DNA from: Luteimonas abyssi
GTDB lineage: Bacteria > Pseudomonadota > Gammaproteobacteria > Xanthomonadales > Xanthomonadaceae
DNA length: 64,000 bases
Assembly (NCBI RefSeq): GCF_001482195.1
Contig: NZ_KQ759763.1
Span: 2,380,367 to 2,444,366 of the forward strand
Direction of reading: 5' to 3'
The notes below the pieces were generated by a model that did no database searches, had not been told where the DNA came from, and worked only from the letters and a program-made list of their open reading frames with translations. Positions 8,327-18,504 of the stretch are shown here, in pieces (position 1 is the stretch's first letter; the number at the start of each line of letters is the position of its first letter). The translations under genes were made by a program, and so were the position numbers.

Positions 8327-9091
8327 ATGGACCGTAACGGAACCGTCGTCCCCCGGTTGCTGCTGGTCGAGGACGAACCCACCAGCCGCCTGTTCCTCCA
8401 GGCCGCGGCCGCGGCGCTGCCGGCCGAGGTCGATATCGCCGAGCGCCTGTCCGATGCCTATGCCCTCGCGACCCGACACGACTACGCCCTGTGGCTGGTC
8501 GACGCCAATCTCCCCGACGGCGATGGCGGCACCCTGCTGCGCCAGTTGCGCGACCAGGGGCTGAGCACGCCCGCGATCGCGCACACCGCCGCCTGCGACG
8601 CGGCCGAGCGCAAGCGACTGCTCGGCCACGGCTTCGTCGACGTGGCGGTCAAGCCGCTGAGCGCTGCGGACTGGCAGGCCGCGATCCGTGCGGCGCTCGT
8701 GCGCGGCAACCCGACCGGAACGGCGGCGCCGGTCGCATCTGCGGATCGTGAGCGCGCCCCGGCCCCCTCCACCCCCGACACTCCGGTCTGGGACGACCTC
8801 GCCGCGACCCGCGCACTCGGAGGCAACCCCACCCACGTCGGCGCGTTGCGCGACCTGTTTCTGGCCGAGTTGCCGACCGCGCGCGAGCAGGTGATGGCGG
8901 CCGCCCGCGACGGCAATCTCGACGCCTTGCGCGCAGCCCTGCACAAACTGCGCGCGAGCGCCGGCTTCGTCGGCGCGGCGCGGCTCGATCTCGCCGTGCG
9001 GGCCCTGCAGGGCGAGCCCGACGACTCCCTGGCCCTGCGCCACTTCGTCGAAGCCACGGACCAGACCTTCGCGGCCGCACCGTCGCGCTGA
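8327..9091 (+). CDS. Response regulator receiver fused to an Hpt phosphotransfer domain
   Basis: A 254-residue protein. Residues about 8-130 form a receiver domain with the acidic pair (LLLVEDEP), the phospho-acceptor aspartate in LWLVDANLPDGDGG, the switch threonine (AHTAA) and the VAVKP lysine. After an Ala/Pro linker, residues about 160-245 form an Hpt domain with the phosphorylatable histidine in ALHKLRASAGFVGAAR. There is no DNA-binding or catalytic output, so it probably relays phosphate between a hybrid kinase and another regulator. No histidine kinase is nearby. The ATG at 8327 has an AGGAAGG ribosome-binding site 7 nt upstream. Confidence 0.88.
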   Translation: MDRNGTVVPRLLLVEDEPTSRLFLQAAAAALPAEVDIAERLSDAYALATRHDYALWLVDANLPDGDGGTLLRQLRDQGLSTPAIAHTAACDAAERKRLLGHGFVDVAVKPLSAADWQAAIRAALVRGNPTGTAAPVASADRERAPAPSTPDTPVWDDLAATRALGGNPTHVGALRDLFLAELPTAREQVMAAARDGNLDALRAALHKLRASAGFVGAARLDLAVRALQGEPDDSLALRHFVEATDQTFAAAPSR

Positions 9092-9231
9092 CCGCGACCG
9101 GCAGCCGATCACCCCGGCATCCTCACCCCGGCATCCGGGCGCTCCACGCGACACGCCGGCGCCATCGCGTCGCTCTCGTCGCGCCGAAGCCTGCGCCGCG
9201 AGGGGCCGTCTCCGGCGGACACCGCGACCGC

Positions 9232-9981
9232 CTAGCCATCCGTCTCCTCGCGCGGCGCCCCGGCCACGCCGATCCGCCCGAGCGCGCTCATCATTTCCCA
9301 CGACTTCAGACCACGCGGGCCCAGGTGATGGGCCAGCACCGTGCGCAGCACCCGGCGCAGACCCGGCATGTCCTCCGCGACCGGCATGCGGTCGGCCGCC
9401 AGCGCCAGCAGCGCCCGGCCGGTCGCCGCCTGCGCACGTTCGCCGCTCCGCTCGCTCAGCACCCGGCGCGGCCCGTGTTCCGGATCGAGGGTGTAGCGCA
9501 TCGCCGGATCGATCGCCGCCCCGTCGCCATCGGTATCGAAGCCCAGCCCGAATCCCAGCGCGTCCAGCAGGTCGCGTTCGAAGCGCCGCAACGTCCAGGC
9601 CAGACCGTCGCCCGCCAGACGGCCACGAACGGCGCCGTACAGGTCGAACAACTCGGGGTGCGGGTCCTGTCGCGGCACCAGCCGCAGCACCAGTTCGTTG
9701 ACGTAGAAACCGGCCAGCATCGCGTCGCCGGTCAGCAGCGGCGCCACGTCTACCGCCTCGGCCGTCGACAGCGTCGCCAATTCCCCCCGCTGCACCGCGC
9801 TGAAGCGGATGTGCTGCAACGGCAGCAGCGCCGCGCGCAGCACCTGGCGCCGCGGCCCCTGCGCGCCGCGCACGACCAGTCCCATCCGCCCGTGGGATTC
9901 GCTCAACACGTCCACCAGCAGGCTGGTCTCGCGCCAGCGGCGCGCGTGCAGGACGTAGGCGGGTTCGGCTTCGAGGCGCAT
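9232..9981 (-). CDS. recO: DNA repair protein RecO
   Basis: A 249-residue RecO that helps RecR load RecA on SSB-coated single-stranded DNA (RecFOR pathway). An N-terminal OB-fold (about 1-80; [20 protein letters not shown]) is followed by the helical domain with the conserved [18 protein letters not shown] segment near residues 95-112. It follows era on the same strand with a 68-bp gap, the standard rnc-era-recO order, and its partner recR lies elsewhere in this window (42369-42965). Confidence 0.93.
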   Translation of the reverse strand: MRLEAEPAYVLHARRWRETSLLVDVLSESHGRMGLVVRGAQGPRRQVLRAALLPLQHIRFSAVQRGELATLSTAEAVDVAPLLTGDAMLAGFYVNELVLRLVPRQDPHPELFDLYGAVRGRLAGDGLAWTLRRFERDLLDALGFGLGFDTDGDGAAIDPAMRYTLDPEHGPRRVLSERSGERAQAATGRALLALAADRMPVAEDMPGLRRVLRTVLAHHLGPRGLKSWEMMSALGRIGVAGAPREETDG

Positions 9982-10049
9982 GGGCGATCCGGAAAAGTCC
10001 TGCCGACCGCACCACTCCGGGCGCTGAGCAAGCCGGCCCGGCCTGGACG

Positions 10050-10973
10050 TTACGGCGAACGCGATTCGTCGTAGCCGAACGCGCGCAGCGCTGCTTCGTC
10101 GTCCGACCAGCCCTCACGCACCCGCACCCAGGTCTCCAGGAACACCTTGCGGTCGAACAGGCGCTCCATCTGCAGGCGGGCCTTGGCGCCGATCTCCTTC
10201 AGCCGTGCCCCGCCCTTGCCGATCACGATGGCCTTCTGGCCGTCGCGCTCGACCCAGATGACCGCCGCGATCCGCGACATGCCGCCATCGTCGACGAAGC
10301 CCTCGATCTCGACCGTGGTCGCGTACGGCAACTCCGCGCCGAGCTGACGCATCAACTGTTCGCGCAGCAATTCGGCGGCGAGAAAGCGTTCGCTGCGATC
10401 GGTGATGGTGTCCTCGTCGTAGAGCGCCGGCTGCGTCGGCAGCAGGGGCAGCACCGCCGCGACCAGACCGTCCAGCCCCTTGCGCTTGAGCGCGGAAACC
10501 GGATGCACGCTGGCGAACGTGCGTCCCTCGGCCACCTTGGCGAGGTACGGCAGCAGCGCCGCCTTGTCCTTGATGCGATCGACCTGATTGACCACCAGCA
10601 CCACCGGCACACCGCTGGCATGCAGCAGCTCGTAGGCCGCGCCATCCTCGTCGTCCCAGCGCCCGGCTTCCACCACCAGCAACGCGGCATCCACGCCTTC
10701 CACCGCACCGCGCGCGGACCGGTTCATCCAGCGATGCATCGCGCTCGCGGTGGCCTTGCCCTGCTCCCGGTGCAACCCGGGCGTATCGACCAGCACGATC
10801 TGCCCTTCCGGCCAGCTCGCCACGCCCAGCAGGCGATGCCGGGTGGTCTGCGGGCGGTTGGACACGATGCTGACCTTGGCACCCACGAGTGCGTTGATCA
10901 GGGTCGATTTGCCCACGTTGGGGCGGCCGATCACGGCGACATGGCCGGCGCGGAAGGAGGCGTTTTCAGTCAT
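10050..10973 (-). CDS. era: GTPase Era
   Basis: A 307-residue GTPase needed for 30S subunit maturation; it binds the 3' end of 16S rRNA. G1 (GRPNVGKST, about 16-24), G3 (DTPGLH), G4 (NQVD) and the C-terminal KH domain ([17 protein letters not shown] near 245) are all present. The start is the ATG at 10973, which puts the P-loop near residue 15 as in other Era proteins; upstream in-frame sequence is not conserved. It lies between rnc and recO as in most proteobacteria. Confidence 0.96.
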   Translation of the reverse strand: MTENASFRAGHVAVIGRPNVGKSTLINALVGAKVSIVSNRPQTTRHRLLGVASWPEGQIVLVDTPGLHREQGKATASAMHRWMNRSARGAVEGVDAALLVVEAGRWDDEDGAAYELLHASGVPVVLVVNQVDRIKDKAALLPYLAKVAEGRTFASVHPVSALKRKGLDGLVAAVLPLLPTQPALYDEDTITDRSERFLAAELLREQLMRQLGAELPYATTVEIEGFVDDGGMSRIAAVIWVERDGQKAIVIGKGGARLKEIGAKARLQMERLFDRKVFLETWVRVREGWSDDEAALRAFGYDESRSP

Positions 10974-11129
10974 GCCGGCATTGTAAGCCGCACCGCCACG
11001 TCGCCGGGCGCCGTTTTCCCGCCGTGGCTGAACGCGAAGGTTGCGGATCGACCGCGGGAACAGGGTCACGAACGGGTAGACCGCCATCCGGCTCGGCCCG
11101 CCCCCACGCGCAGCGAACCGCCTGCGGCC

Positions 11130-11822
11130 TCAGCGGGCTGCAGGTTCCAGTTGCTCGAGCACCGCTGCCGCCGCGGCCTGCTCGGCGGCACGGCGGGAGC
11201 CGCCCTCGCCTTCGCAGACCAGTGCCGGCTCGGCGATCCGGCATTCGACCCGGAACACTCGGGCGTGTTCGTCGCCGGTCTCGGCCAGCAGGCTGTACTG
11301 CGGCAGGGCGCGCTGCCGGCCCTGCAGCCATTCCTGCAGGCGGGTCTTGGCATCCTTGCCGACCTTGTCGACGCGGAAGCCCTCGAACTCGGGTTCGAGC
11401 CAGGCCAACACCGCAGCCCGGCAGGCATCGAAGCCGGCATCGAGGTAGATCGCGGCGATCACCGCTTCCACCGCATCCGACAGGATCGAATCGCGACGGT
11501 GCCCGCCGGATTTCATTTCTCCCGGGCCGAGCATCAGCTTCGGCCCCACATCCAGCCGGCGTGCGATCCGCGCCAGCGTCGATTCGCGCACGAGTTCGGC
11601 GCGCGCACGGGTCAGCGCGCCTTCGTCGGCCCGCGGAAAGCGTTGATAGAGCGCTTCGGCGGCGATCAGGTCGAGCAGCGCATCGCCCAGGAACTCCAGC
11701 CGCTCGTTGTGCGGCGCCCCGGCACTGCGGTGGGTCAAGGCCTGCGCCAGCAGGCCCGGGTCGGCGAAGCGATGCCCGAACGGTCCGGCGGACGCCATCA
11801 GCGCGGCCGCCCGCAGGCGCAA
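11130..11822 (-). CDS. rnc: Ribonuclease III
   Basis: Double-strand-specific endoribonuclease that processes the rRNA precursor and other duplex RNAs. The nuclease domain has the signature [19 protein letters not shown] (near residues 41-59) and the second acidic site ([13 protein letters not shown] near 118). A double-stranded-RNA-binding domain occupies about 155-228. The start used is a TTG at 11822, which gives the usual N-terminal helix length. An ATG at 11798 would shorten it by eight residues, so the exact start is uncertain. It begins 10 bp after the DUF4845 stop. Confidence 0.93.
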   Translation of the reverse strand: MRLRAAALMASAGPFGHRFADPGLLAQALTHRSAGAPHNERLEFLGDALLDLIAAEALYQRFPRADEGALTRARAELVRESTLARIARRLDVGPKLMLGPGEMKSGGHRRDSILSDAVEAVIAAIYLDAGFDACRAAVLAWLEPEFEGFRVDKVGKDAKTRLQEWLQGRQRALPQYSLLAETGDEHARVFRVECRIAEPALVCEGEGGSRRAAEQAAAAAVLEQLEPAAR

Positions 11823-11832
11823 CCACCGCCCA

Positions 11833-12213
11833 TCAGTTCGCGGCCCTGCCCCGGGTCAGACGCTGCGTGGTGTCGAACCGGCCGACCACGTCGATGTTCC
11901 CGACCAGCGGCCGCCGCACCTCGTAGCTCACGTCCATCTCGTAGCCGTCGTCGACACGGCGGAGCTTCACATGCTCCTTCTTCACGTTCTCCGAGTAGCT
12001 GATGTACAGCCGGCGGAAGAACAGATCCTGGATGCGCGCCGGTGTCTGGTCGGCGATGCCCGGTTCCTGCGACAACCCCTTCAGCGCCGAGCGCACGCTG
12101 TAGTACTCGGAGTACATCGGAAACAGCCGCATCGCGCAGTAGGCGAAGAACCCCACCACCGCCAGCACGATGACGAACCCCAGCAGGGTCATCCCCTCTT
12201 GCTTGTGCCTCAT
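11833..12213 (-). CDS. DUF4845 membrane protein with pilin-like N-terminus
   Basis: A 126-residue protein with a short basic start, then [20 protein letters not shown] (residues 7-26). This resembles a type IV prepilin signal, but the residue five after the glycine is glycine rather than the usual glutamate. A soluble domain of about 95 residues follows. The family is found between lepB and rnc in many gammaproteobacteria and its role is unknown. The ATG at 12213 has a GGGGAGAAGG ribosome-binding site; an upstream ATG at 12237 is less likely. It probably belongs to the lepB-rnc-era-recO transcript. Confidence 0.85.
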   Translation of the reverse strand: MRHKQEGMTLLGFVIVLAVVGFFAYCAMRLFPMYSEYYSVRSALKGLSQEPGIADQTPARIQDLFFRRLYISYSENVKKEHVKLRRVDDGYEMDVSYEVRRPLVGNIDVVGRFDTTQRLTRGRAAN

Positions 12214-12324
12214 TGCCCTTCTCCCCGAAAGGTGCATGGTCCGGCCGCGATCTTAGAGCCTGCCGCGGCCGCGCAGGTAGTCCGGGACCGCGCGCCGCTC
12301 CACAGCGCGGCCTGCGTCACATCG

Positions 12325-13116
12325 TCAGCGGATGCTGCGGCCGATCCGGTCGAAGCCGACACCGCCGGCGGCGCCGTCCCAGTTCATCCAGATCAGGAAG
12401 GCCTTGCCGCGCAGCTGCGTCTCCGGCAGTTCGCCCCAGAACCGCGAATCGTCGCTGCGGTCGCGGTTGTCGCCCATGACGAAGTAGTGACCCGGACGCA
12501 CCACCCACTCGCCCTCGCCCGGATCGCGGAACGGAAGACCGGTGATCTCCAGCACTTCGTGACCTCGGCCGGGCATCTCCTCGCGCAGCAGGCTCGCACC
12601 GGTCATCTCCGCACCGCGACCGCGGCCCTCGTAGGGGCCGATGTCCTGGTAGCCGAGCGGCTCGCCGTTCACGAAGACCTGGTTGTCGCGGTAGGCGATG
12701 GTGTCGCCCGGCAGGCCGATCACACGCTTGATCCAGTCCTGGTCGGGATGGTGCGGGGGCCGGAACACGACCACGTCGCCGCGCTCGGGCTCGCCGATGG
12801 CGATGACCTTGTGGTTGTTGATCGGTAGACGCAACCCGCAGGAGAACTTGTTGACCAGGATGAAGTCGCCGATCAGCAGGGTCGGCATCATCGAGCTGGA
12901 CGGAATGCGGAAAGGCTCGGCGATGAAGCTGCGCAGGATCAGCACTGCGGCCAGCACCGGGAAGAACGTCCGCGCGTAATCGACGGCGACCGGTTCCTTC
13001 TCCTCCAGCAGCCCACCGCGCTCGGCGCGCTGCCGGGCCAGGAACAGCCGGTCGAGCAGCCAGATGAACCCGCTGAGCAGGGTCAGCGCCACCAGAATGA
13101 TTTCAAACCACTTCAT
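12325..13116 (-). CDS. lepB: Signal peptidase I
   Basis: A 263-residue inner-membrane serine protease that cleaves signal peptides from Sec- and Tat-exported proteins. It has two N-terminal membrane segments (about 5-24 and 48-64), the catalytic serine in PSSSMMPTL (near 74), the catalytic lysine in DWIKRVIGLPGD (near 130), and the box E motif GHYFVMGDNRDRSDDSRFWG (near 212-231). Two transmembrane helices as in E. coli, and a typical length. It lies downstream of lepA. Confidence 0.96.
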   Translation of the reverse strand: MKWFEIILVALTLLSGFIWLLDRLFLARQRAERGGLLEEKEPVAVDYARTFFPVLAAVLILRSFIAEPFRIPSSSMMPTLLIGDFILVNKFSCGLRLPINNHKVIAIGEPERGDVVVFRPPHHPDQDWIKRVIGLPGDTIAYRDNQVFVNGEPLGYQDIGPYEGRGRGAEMTGASLLREEMPGRGHEVLEITGLPFRDPGEGEWVVRPGHYFVMGDNRDRSDDSRFWGELPETQLRGKAFLIWMNWDGAAGGVGFDRIGRSIR

Positions 13117-13223
13117 CGAAGCTCCTCACGCCGCGATGGGCCGCCCGTGCCGGCGAGCGGACACACGCGCGATCGTCGTCGCCGCATGTCGCCTGCCGCA
13201 CCGGTCGTGCGCCCCGGCTCCAG

Positions 13224-15029
13224 TTAGTCCCGGCTCGTACTCAACACGGCGAGGAAGGCCTCCTGCGGAATCTCCACACGTCCGACCTGCTTCATCCGCT
13301 TCTTGCCTTCCTTCTGCTTCTCCAGCAGCTTCTTCTTGCGCGAAATGTCGCCACCATAGCACTTGGCCAACACGTTCTTGCGCAGCGCCTTGACCGTGGT
13401 GCGGGCGATGATCTGCGAGCCGATCGCGGCCTGGATGGCCACGTCGAACTGCTGCCGGGGGATCAACTCCTTCATCTTCTCGGTCAGCTCGCGGCCGCGC
13501 CGGTCGGCGTGGCTGCGGTGCACGATCAGCGACAGCGCATCGACCTTGTCGCCGTTGATCAGCACGTCAACGCGCACGAACGGGCCGGCGTCGAAGCGGA
13601 GGAAGTGGTAGTCCAGCGAGGCGTAGCCGCGGCTGACCGACTTCAGCTTGTCGAAGAAGTCCAGCACCACTTCGGCCATCGGCAACTCGTAGCTCACCTG
13701 CACCTGGCCACCGAGATACTGGATGCCGATCTGCGAGCCGCGCTTCTCCTCGCACAAGGTGATCACCGCGCCGACGTAGTCGGGCGGAGTCAGGATGTTG
13801 GCGCGGATGATCGGCTCGCGGATCTCGTCGATCTGGTTGACCGGCGGCAGTTGGGCCGGGTTGTCCAGCGGCACGGTGGCGCCGTCGGTGCGCAGGATCT
13901 CGTAGATCACCGTCGGCGCGGTGGAGATCAGGTTGAGGTTGTACTCGCGCTCCAGCCGCTCCTGCACGATTTCCATGTGCAGCATGCCCAGGAAGCCGCA
14001 GCGGAAACCGAAACCCATCGCTTCCGAGCTCTCGGGCTCGAAGCGCAGCGCGGCGTCGTTGAGCCGCAGCTTGTCGAGCGCCTCGCGCAGGTCCGGATAG
14101 TCCTCGGCGTCCACCGGGAACAGACCCGCGAACACGCGCGGCTGCATCTCCTGGAAGCCCGGCAGCGGCTTGGCGGCGGGATCGCCGGCCAGGGTCAACG
14201 TGTCGCCGACCGGCGCGCCGTGGACGTCCTTGATGCTGGCGGTGATCCAGCCCACCTCGCCGGCCTTGAGCGCCGGCAGCTCCTTGCGCTTGGGGGTGAA
14301 CACGCCGACCTTGTCCACATCGTGGGCGCGCCCGGTCGACATCACCAGGATCTTGCTCCTGGGCTTGATTTCGCCCTGCATGACGCGCACCAGCGACACC
14401 ACGCCGAGGTAGTTGTCGAACCAGGAGTCGATGATCAGCGCCTGCAGCTTGTCGGTGTCGCGTGGCACCGGCGCCGGGATGCGATGGACGATGGCTTCCA
14501 GCACATCCTGCACATTGAGTCCGGTCTTGGCGCTGACCGGGATCGCATCCGCGGCATCGATGCCGATCACCGCCTCGATCTCGCCCTTGGCGCGATCGAT
14601 GTCGGCGGTGGGCAGATCGATCTTGTTGAGCACAGGCACCACTTCCAGGCCCTGCTCCACCGCGGTGTAGCAGTTGGCGACCGACTGCGCCTCGACACCC
14701 TGTGCGGCGTCGACCACCAGCAGCGCGCCCTCGCAGGCGGCCAGCGAACGGCTGACCTCGTAGGAGAAGTCGACGTGGCCGGGGGTGTCGATGAAGTTCA
14801 GGTGGTAGACCTGCCCGTCCTTCGCGGTGTACGGCAGCGACACCGACTGCGCCTTGATGGTGATCCCGCGCTCGCGCTCGATCGGATTGTTGTCGAGCAC
14901 CTGCGCTTCCATCTCGCGCTCGGACAGGCCGCCGCACAGCTGGATGATGCGATCGGCGAGCGTCGACTTGCCGTGGTCGACGTGGGCGATGATGGAGAAG
15001 TTGCGGATGTTCCGCATTGGATCGGTCAT
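13224..15029 (-). CDS. lepA: Translation elongation factor 4 (LepA)
   Basis: A 601-residue ribosome-dependent GTPase (EF4). G1 (AHVDHGKST, about 14-22), G2 with RGITIKAQ, G3 (DTPGHVDF), G4 (NKID), and domains II, III and V are present. The EF4-specific C-terminal domain replaces the EF-G domain IV ([20 protein letters not shown], then the lysine-rich [13 protein letters not shown] tail). The start is ATG 15029; ATG 15017 (MRNIRNF) is equally compatible, and neither has a strong ribosome-binding site. It sits between mucD and lepB. Confidence 0.96.
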   Translation of the reverse strand: MTDPMRNIRNFSIIAHVDHGKSTLADRIIQLCGGLSEREMEAQVLDNNPIERERGITIKAQSVSLPYTAKDGQVYHLNFIDTPGHVDFSYEVSRSLAACEGALLVVDAAQGVEAQSVANCYTAVEQGLEVVPVLNKIDLPTADIDRAKGEIEAVIGIDAADAIPVSAKTGLNVQDVLEAIVHRIPAPVPRDTDKLQALIIDSWFDNYLGVVSLVRVMQGEIKPRSKILVMSTGRAHDVDKVGVFTPKRKELPALKAGEVGWITASIKDVHGAPVGDTLTLAGDPAAKPLPGFQEMQPRVFAGLFPVDAEDYPDLREALDKLRLNDAALRFEPESSEAMGFGFRCGFLGMLHMEIVQERLEREYNLNLISTAPTVIYEILRTDGATVPLDNPAQLPPVNQIDEIREPIIRANILTPPDYVGAVITLCEEKRGSQIGIQYLGGQVQVSYELPMAEVVLDFFDKLKSVSRGYASLDYHFLRFDAGPFVRVDVLINGDKVDALSLIVHRSHADRRGRELTEKMKELIPRQQFDVAIQAAIGSQIIARTTVKALRKNVLAKCYGGDISRKKKLLEKQKEGKKRMKQVGRVEIPQEAFLAVLSTSRD

Positions 15030-15161
15030 GAGGAGCTGCGCGGGCACGGGTGAGGGCAATCGAACGCGACATTGTCGCACAAGGCGACGCCCGCCCCGGC
15101 GTCCGGAGCGGGCGTCGCGCGGCCGCGGAAGCCGGCGCGACGCCGGCCCCACGGAATGCGA

Positions 15162-16727
15162 TCACTCGGCGTCGGCCTCCCGGGGCGTGACCGCGACGAA
15201 CTGGCTGCCGCGGGCATTGCGCACCAGCAGCATCACGGTGTCGCCCGGACTCACCCCGCGCAGCGCGCGGTCGAGTTCGGCCGGTGCATTGACCTCGTCG
15301 CGCCCGACCCGCATCACCACGTCGCCCGGCTGGATCCCGGCACGGCGCGCCGCCAGCCCCTCGACCCGGGCGATGCGCACGCCCTTGCCGTCCTCGACGC
15401 CCAGTTGGCGCCGCTGATCGGCACCGAGCGCCTGGCCGACCAGGCCCAGTGGGTTGGACGCCGACGACGGCGCCGCCTCGGGCTGGGCCGGCGAGGCACC
15501 GCCCCGTGCCGCGGCCATCGCATCGCGATCGAGCGGCGCCAGGGTCACATCGAAGTTGCGCTCGCGTCCCTCGCGGAACACGGTCAGCTGCACCCGGGTA
15601 CCGGGCGCCTTGTTGCCGATCAGCGGCGGCAGGTCGCTGGGCTGATGGATGCGGCTGCCGTCCACCGCGCGGATCACGTCGCCCGGCTCGATCCCGGCCT
15701 TCTGCGCCGGGCTGCCTGGCACGACCTCGTTGACCAGCGCGCCCAGCGTGTCCGGCAGGCCGAAGCCCTGCGCTTCCTCGCGGGTCAGCGGACGCGCGTT
15801 GAACTGCACGCCGACCTGCCCGCGCTGCACCGAGCCGGTGTCCTTGATCTGCTCGGCGACGTTCATCGCCATGTCGATCGGGATCGCGAAGCTCACGCCC
15901 TGGAAGCCGCCGGTGTTGCTGAAGATCTGCGAATTGATGCCGATGACCTCGCCGCGCGTGTTGAGCAGCGGGCCGCCGGAGTTGCCGCGGTTGATCGCCA
16001 CGTCGGTCTGGATGAAGGGCACGTACTGCTGGTTGGCGTACGGATTGGAGCGGCCGGTGGCGCTGACGATGCCGGCAGTGACCGATTGCTCGAGGCCGAA
16101 CGGCGAACCGATCGCCACCGCCCACTGGCCGGGCTTGATCTGGCGTGCGTCGCCGGCGCGCAGCGCAGTCAGGCCGCTGGCGTCGATCTTGAGCACGGCC
16201 ACGTCGGACTCCTGGTCGCTGCCGACCACCTCGGCCTCGAACTGGCGGCGATCCTGCAGGCGCACGGTGACCGTCTGCGCATTGTCGACCACGTGGTGAT
16301 TGGTCAGCACGTAGCCGTCGCTGGAAATCACGAACCCCGTACCCATCGAAGTCGCCCCCGGCATGCCGCCGCCATCCGGCGCGTCGGGCATTCCGGGCGC
16401 ACCCGGGAAGGGCATGTCGAAGAAGCGCCGGAAGATCTCCGGCATCATGTCGTCGCCCGGCGCCGGGCCGCGGCTGCGCGGCCCGCGCTGCGCGGTGCGC
16501 GGTGCGTTCACCGCGACCTCGATGCTGACAACGCCGGGGGCGACCTGCTCGACCAGACCGGTGAAATCCGGCAGGCCGGTGACCAGTTGTTGCGGCGACG
16601 TCGTCGGCGCGGCCTGCGCGCCCGCAGTGGACGACTGGGGCTCGGCGGTCGCCGAGGGCAGGATCACGGATGCCGTGGCAGCCGCGGTGACGACCACCAG
16701 GACGGCGGCAGGCAGGACGTTCTTCAT
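15162..16727 (-). CDS. mucD: Periplasmic serine protease MucD/DegQ (HtrA family)
   Basis: A 521-residue HtrA protease/chaperone for misfolded periplasmic proteins. It has a signal peptide (about 1-28), a trypsin-like domain with catalytic His (LTNHHVVDNA, near 145), Asp (QESDVAVLKI, near 175) and Ser (NRGNSGGPLLN, near 249), then two PDZ domains (about 305-395 and 430-515). A Pro/Gly/Met-rich insertion (about 85-130) precedes the protease domain. It follows rseA, as the degP-like gene does in Pseudomonas and Xanthomonas sigma-E operons, and limits envelope stress. Confidence 0.92.
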   Translation of the reverse strand: MKNVLPAAVLVVVTAAATASVILPSATAEPQSSTAGAQAAPTTSPQQLVTGLPDFTGLVEQVAPGVVSIEVAVNAPRTAQRGPRSRGPAPGDDMMPEIFRRFFDMPFPGAPGMPDAPDGGGMPGATSMGTGFVISSDGYVLTNHHVVDNAQTVTVRLQDRRQFEAEVVGSDQESDVAVLKIDASGLTALRAGDARQIKPGQWAVAIGSPFGLEQSVTAGIVSATGRSNPYANQQYVPFIQTDVAINRGNSGGPLLNTRGEVIGINSQIFSNTGGFQGVSFAIPIDMAMNVAEQIKDTGSVQRGQVGVQFNARPLTREEAQGFGLPDTLGALVNEVVPGSPAQKAGIEPGDVIRAVDGSRIHQPSDLPPLIGNKAPGTRVQLTVFREGRERNFDVTLAPLDRDAMAAARGGASPAQPEAAPSSASNPLGLVGQALGADQRRQLGVEDGKGVRIARVEGLAARRAGIQPGDVVMRVGRDEVNAPAELDRALRGVSPGDTVMLLVRNARGSQFVAVTPREADAE

Positions 16728-16797
16728 CGGGGACGGCTCCTCGATCGATTCGAAGGCTGAAGGGAAGGCGCGCCCGGAACATGCCAGGCGCGCGGGG

Positions 16798-17853
16798 TCA
16801 TTCGGTGGCGGGCGCGAACGGTCCGGCCGACACGTCTGCGGAAGACGGCGCGGCGGGAGGTGGCGCCTCGAACCGCAGGGGCCCGATGGCGGTCTCCGAC
16901 ACGCCCGGTGCGCCGGCAACCTGCAAAGTTCGGGACGACGCGTCCTCGATCCTGGGCTCGAAGGGATGGAACGACATCGCGCCTTCGTTGGCAGCGCCAC
17001 CGGCCGCACCGTAGCTGGCTGCGAACGGATTGGTGCTGCCGAGGCCGGCCCGCGGCCATGGGCGGGGCGACGCGACGGATGATTCCGACGCCAGCGCCGG
17101 CAACGCGAAGGCGACCGCTTCTTCCGCTGGCGCACTGGGGGAAACGCGCACGGGGGCGCTGGCCGCGATCCGGGTCGGCTCGGCGTGTCGCTGCTCGCGA
17201 GTGGCCGCGGCCCGCTGGCTCTGCCCGCGCGAGCGCCGCTCGTCGCGACGCGGAACTTCGGCGATGGCGAGCGCACTGGCACCGGCCAGGGCCACGACCC
17301 CGGCGTCGATGGCGCCGGATGGCGCCTCGCCGGACCCGTTCGCCGCCGGCGTCGAAGAAGCCGGCGGCGCGGTCGCCGCGCCGGTCACCGCCACCTGCCC
17401 GGCCCCGGGCTCGACACCCTGGAGCGTCGATGTCTGACGACCGACCAGCAGGGCAACCATCGCCACGGATGCGACCAGGGCCGCGCCACCGCCCCAGCGC
17501 AGGATGCCGGCGCGCCGCCCCACGCTGCGACGATCTGCGGACGGTGCCGCAGCCGCCGCGTCGTCCGGCAATCGCGCGCCGTCCGCCACCGCACGCGCCA
17601 CGCCCGCAGCGAAATCCGCCGGCAGCAACGCATGGTGGCGGCCACGCAGCACATCGCCGCAGACCTGCCAGCGTGCCCAGCAGTCGGCCAGTTCGGTATC
17701 GTGATCCAGCCGCCGCAGCATGAAGCGCGCCTGGTCCGGCGACAGCTCGCCGTCGAGCATCGCCGACAACTGCTGGCGGTGGTAGCGGAAGAGCTTGTCG
17801 GGATCGGGCTGCAACTGCAGCGCGTCGCCGTCATCTGGGTGGGAAGGCATCAT
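16798..17853 (-). CDS. rseA: Anti-sigma-E factor RseA-like
   Basis: A 351-residue single-pass membrane protein. The cytoplasmic part (about 18-110; FRYHRQQLSAMLDGELSPDQ) matches the RseA N-terminal domain that holds RpoE. A membrane segment spans about 122-142, and the rest is a low-complexity Ala/Pro/Ser-rich periplasmic region, far longer than in E. coli RseA (216 aa). On stress, site-1 and intramembrane proteases would release RpoE. The start overlaps the rpoE stop by 4 bp (ATGA). No rseB is present between rseA and mucD. Confidence 0.85.
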   Translation of the reverse strand: MMPSHPDDGDALQLQPDPDKLFRYHRQQLSAMLDGELSPDQARFMLRRLDHDTELADCWARWQVCGDVLRGRHHALLPADFAAGVARAVADGARLPDDAAAAAPSADRRSVGRRAGILRWGGGAALVASVAMVALLVGRQTSTLQGVEPGAGQVAVTGAATAPPASSTPAANGSGEAPSGAIDAGVVALAGASALAIAEVPRRDERRSRGQSQRAAATREQRHAEPTRIAASAPVRVSPSAPAEEAVAFALPALASESSVASPRPWPRAGLGSTNPFAASYGAAGGAANEGAMSFHPFEPRIEDASSRTLQVAGAPGVSETAIGPLRFEAPPPAAPSSADVSAGPFAPATE

Positions 17854-18464
17854 CGGGTCGCACGCTTGGCAGGTGTGTCGGTATCCATCAACGGCTTGAG
17901 TTCCTCGTCGATCGCCTCGCGGGCACGGAAGATGCGCGACCGGACCGTGCCGATCGGGCAGCCCATGCGCTGGGCGATGTCCTCGTAGCTCAGGCCGTCG
18001 ACCTCGCGCAGCGTGATCGCGACCCGAAGCTCTTCGGGCAATGCTTCGACCGCGCGCATCACCGTTTGTTCCATCTGCTGGCGCATCAGTTCACGTTCCG
18101 GCGTATCGCTGTCGCGCAGGCGGATTCCGGAATCGAACTGCTCGGCGTCGGCGACGTCGATGTCGTCGCCCGGCGGGCGGCGATTGTGCGCGATGAGATG
18201 GTTCTTGGCGGTGTTCACGGCGATCCGGTGCAACCATGTATAGAACTGGGCGTCGCCGCGGAAGCTGCCGATCGCCCGATACGCCCGGATGAAGGTCTCC
18301 TGGGCGATGTCCTGGCACTCGCTCCAGTCCGACACGTAACGGCCGATCAGCGCCGCGATGCGGTGCTGGTACTTGCGCACCAGCAGGTCGAACGCGGCGG
18401 TGTCGCCCTTCTGCACGCGACGGACCAGCTCCTGGTCCAGTTGTTCGGTCTCGATATCGGCCAT
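17850..18464 (-). CDS. rpoE: RNA polymerase sigma-E factor
   Basis: A 204-residue ECF sigma factor for envelope stress. Region 2 (FDLLVRKYQHRIAALIGRYV and DIAQETFIRAYRAIGSFRGD, near 25-80) recognises the -10 element. Region 4 (LREVDGLSYEDIAQRMGCPI and GTVRSRIFRAREAI, near 145-185) binds the -35. It leads the rpoE-rseA-mucD operon and appears to be autoregulated from the promoter at 18505-18532. The ATG at 18464 places region 2 as in E. coli RpoE. Confidence 0.95.
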   Translation of the reverse strand: MADIETEQLDQELVRRVQKGDTAAFDLLVRKYQHRIAALIGRYVSDWSECQDIAQETFIRAYRAIGSFRGDAQFYTWLHRIAVNTAKNHLIAHNRRPPGDDIDVADAEQFDSGIRLRDSDTPERELMRQQMEQTVMRAVEALPEELRVAITLREVDGLSYEDIAQRMGCPIGTVRSRIFRAREAIDEELKPLMDTDTPAKRATR

Positions 18465-18504
18465 CGGCCGGGAACTCCATGTGGCCCGGCCTGCGGCTGG
18501 GCGT

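Noticed and set aside
8312..10117. Upstream in-frame extension of the YdbH-like gene through the response regulator and recO region
   Set aside because: The added residues are low-complexity Arg/Ala/Gly and run antisense or out of frame to real genes; the signal-like sequence at 8311 marks the true start.
13509..15053. Long rightward open frame opposite lepA
   Set aside because: lepA is unmistakable on the other strand, and the antisense product has no recognisable feature or ribosome-binding site.
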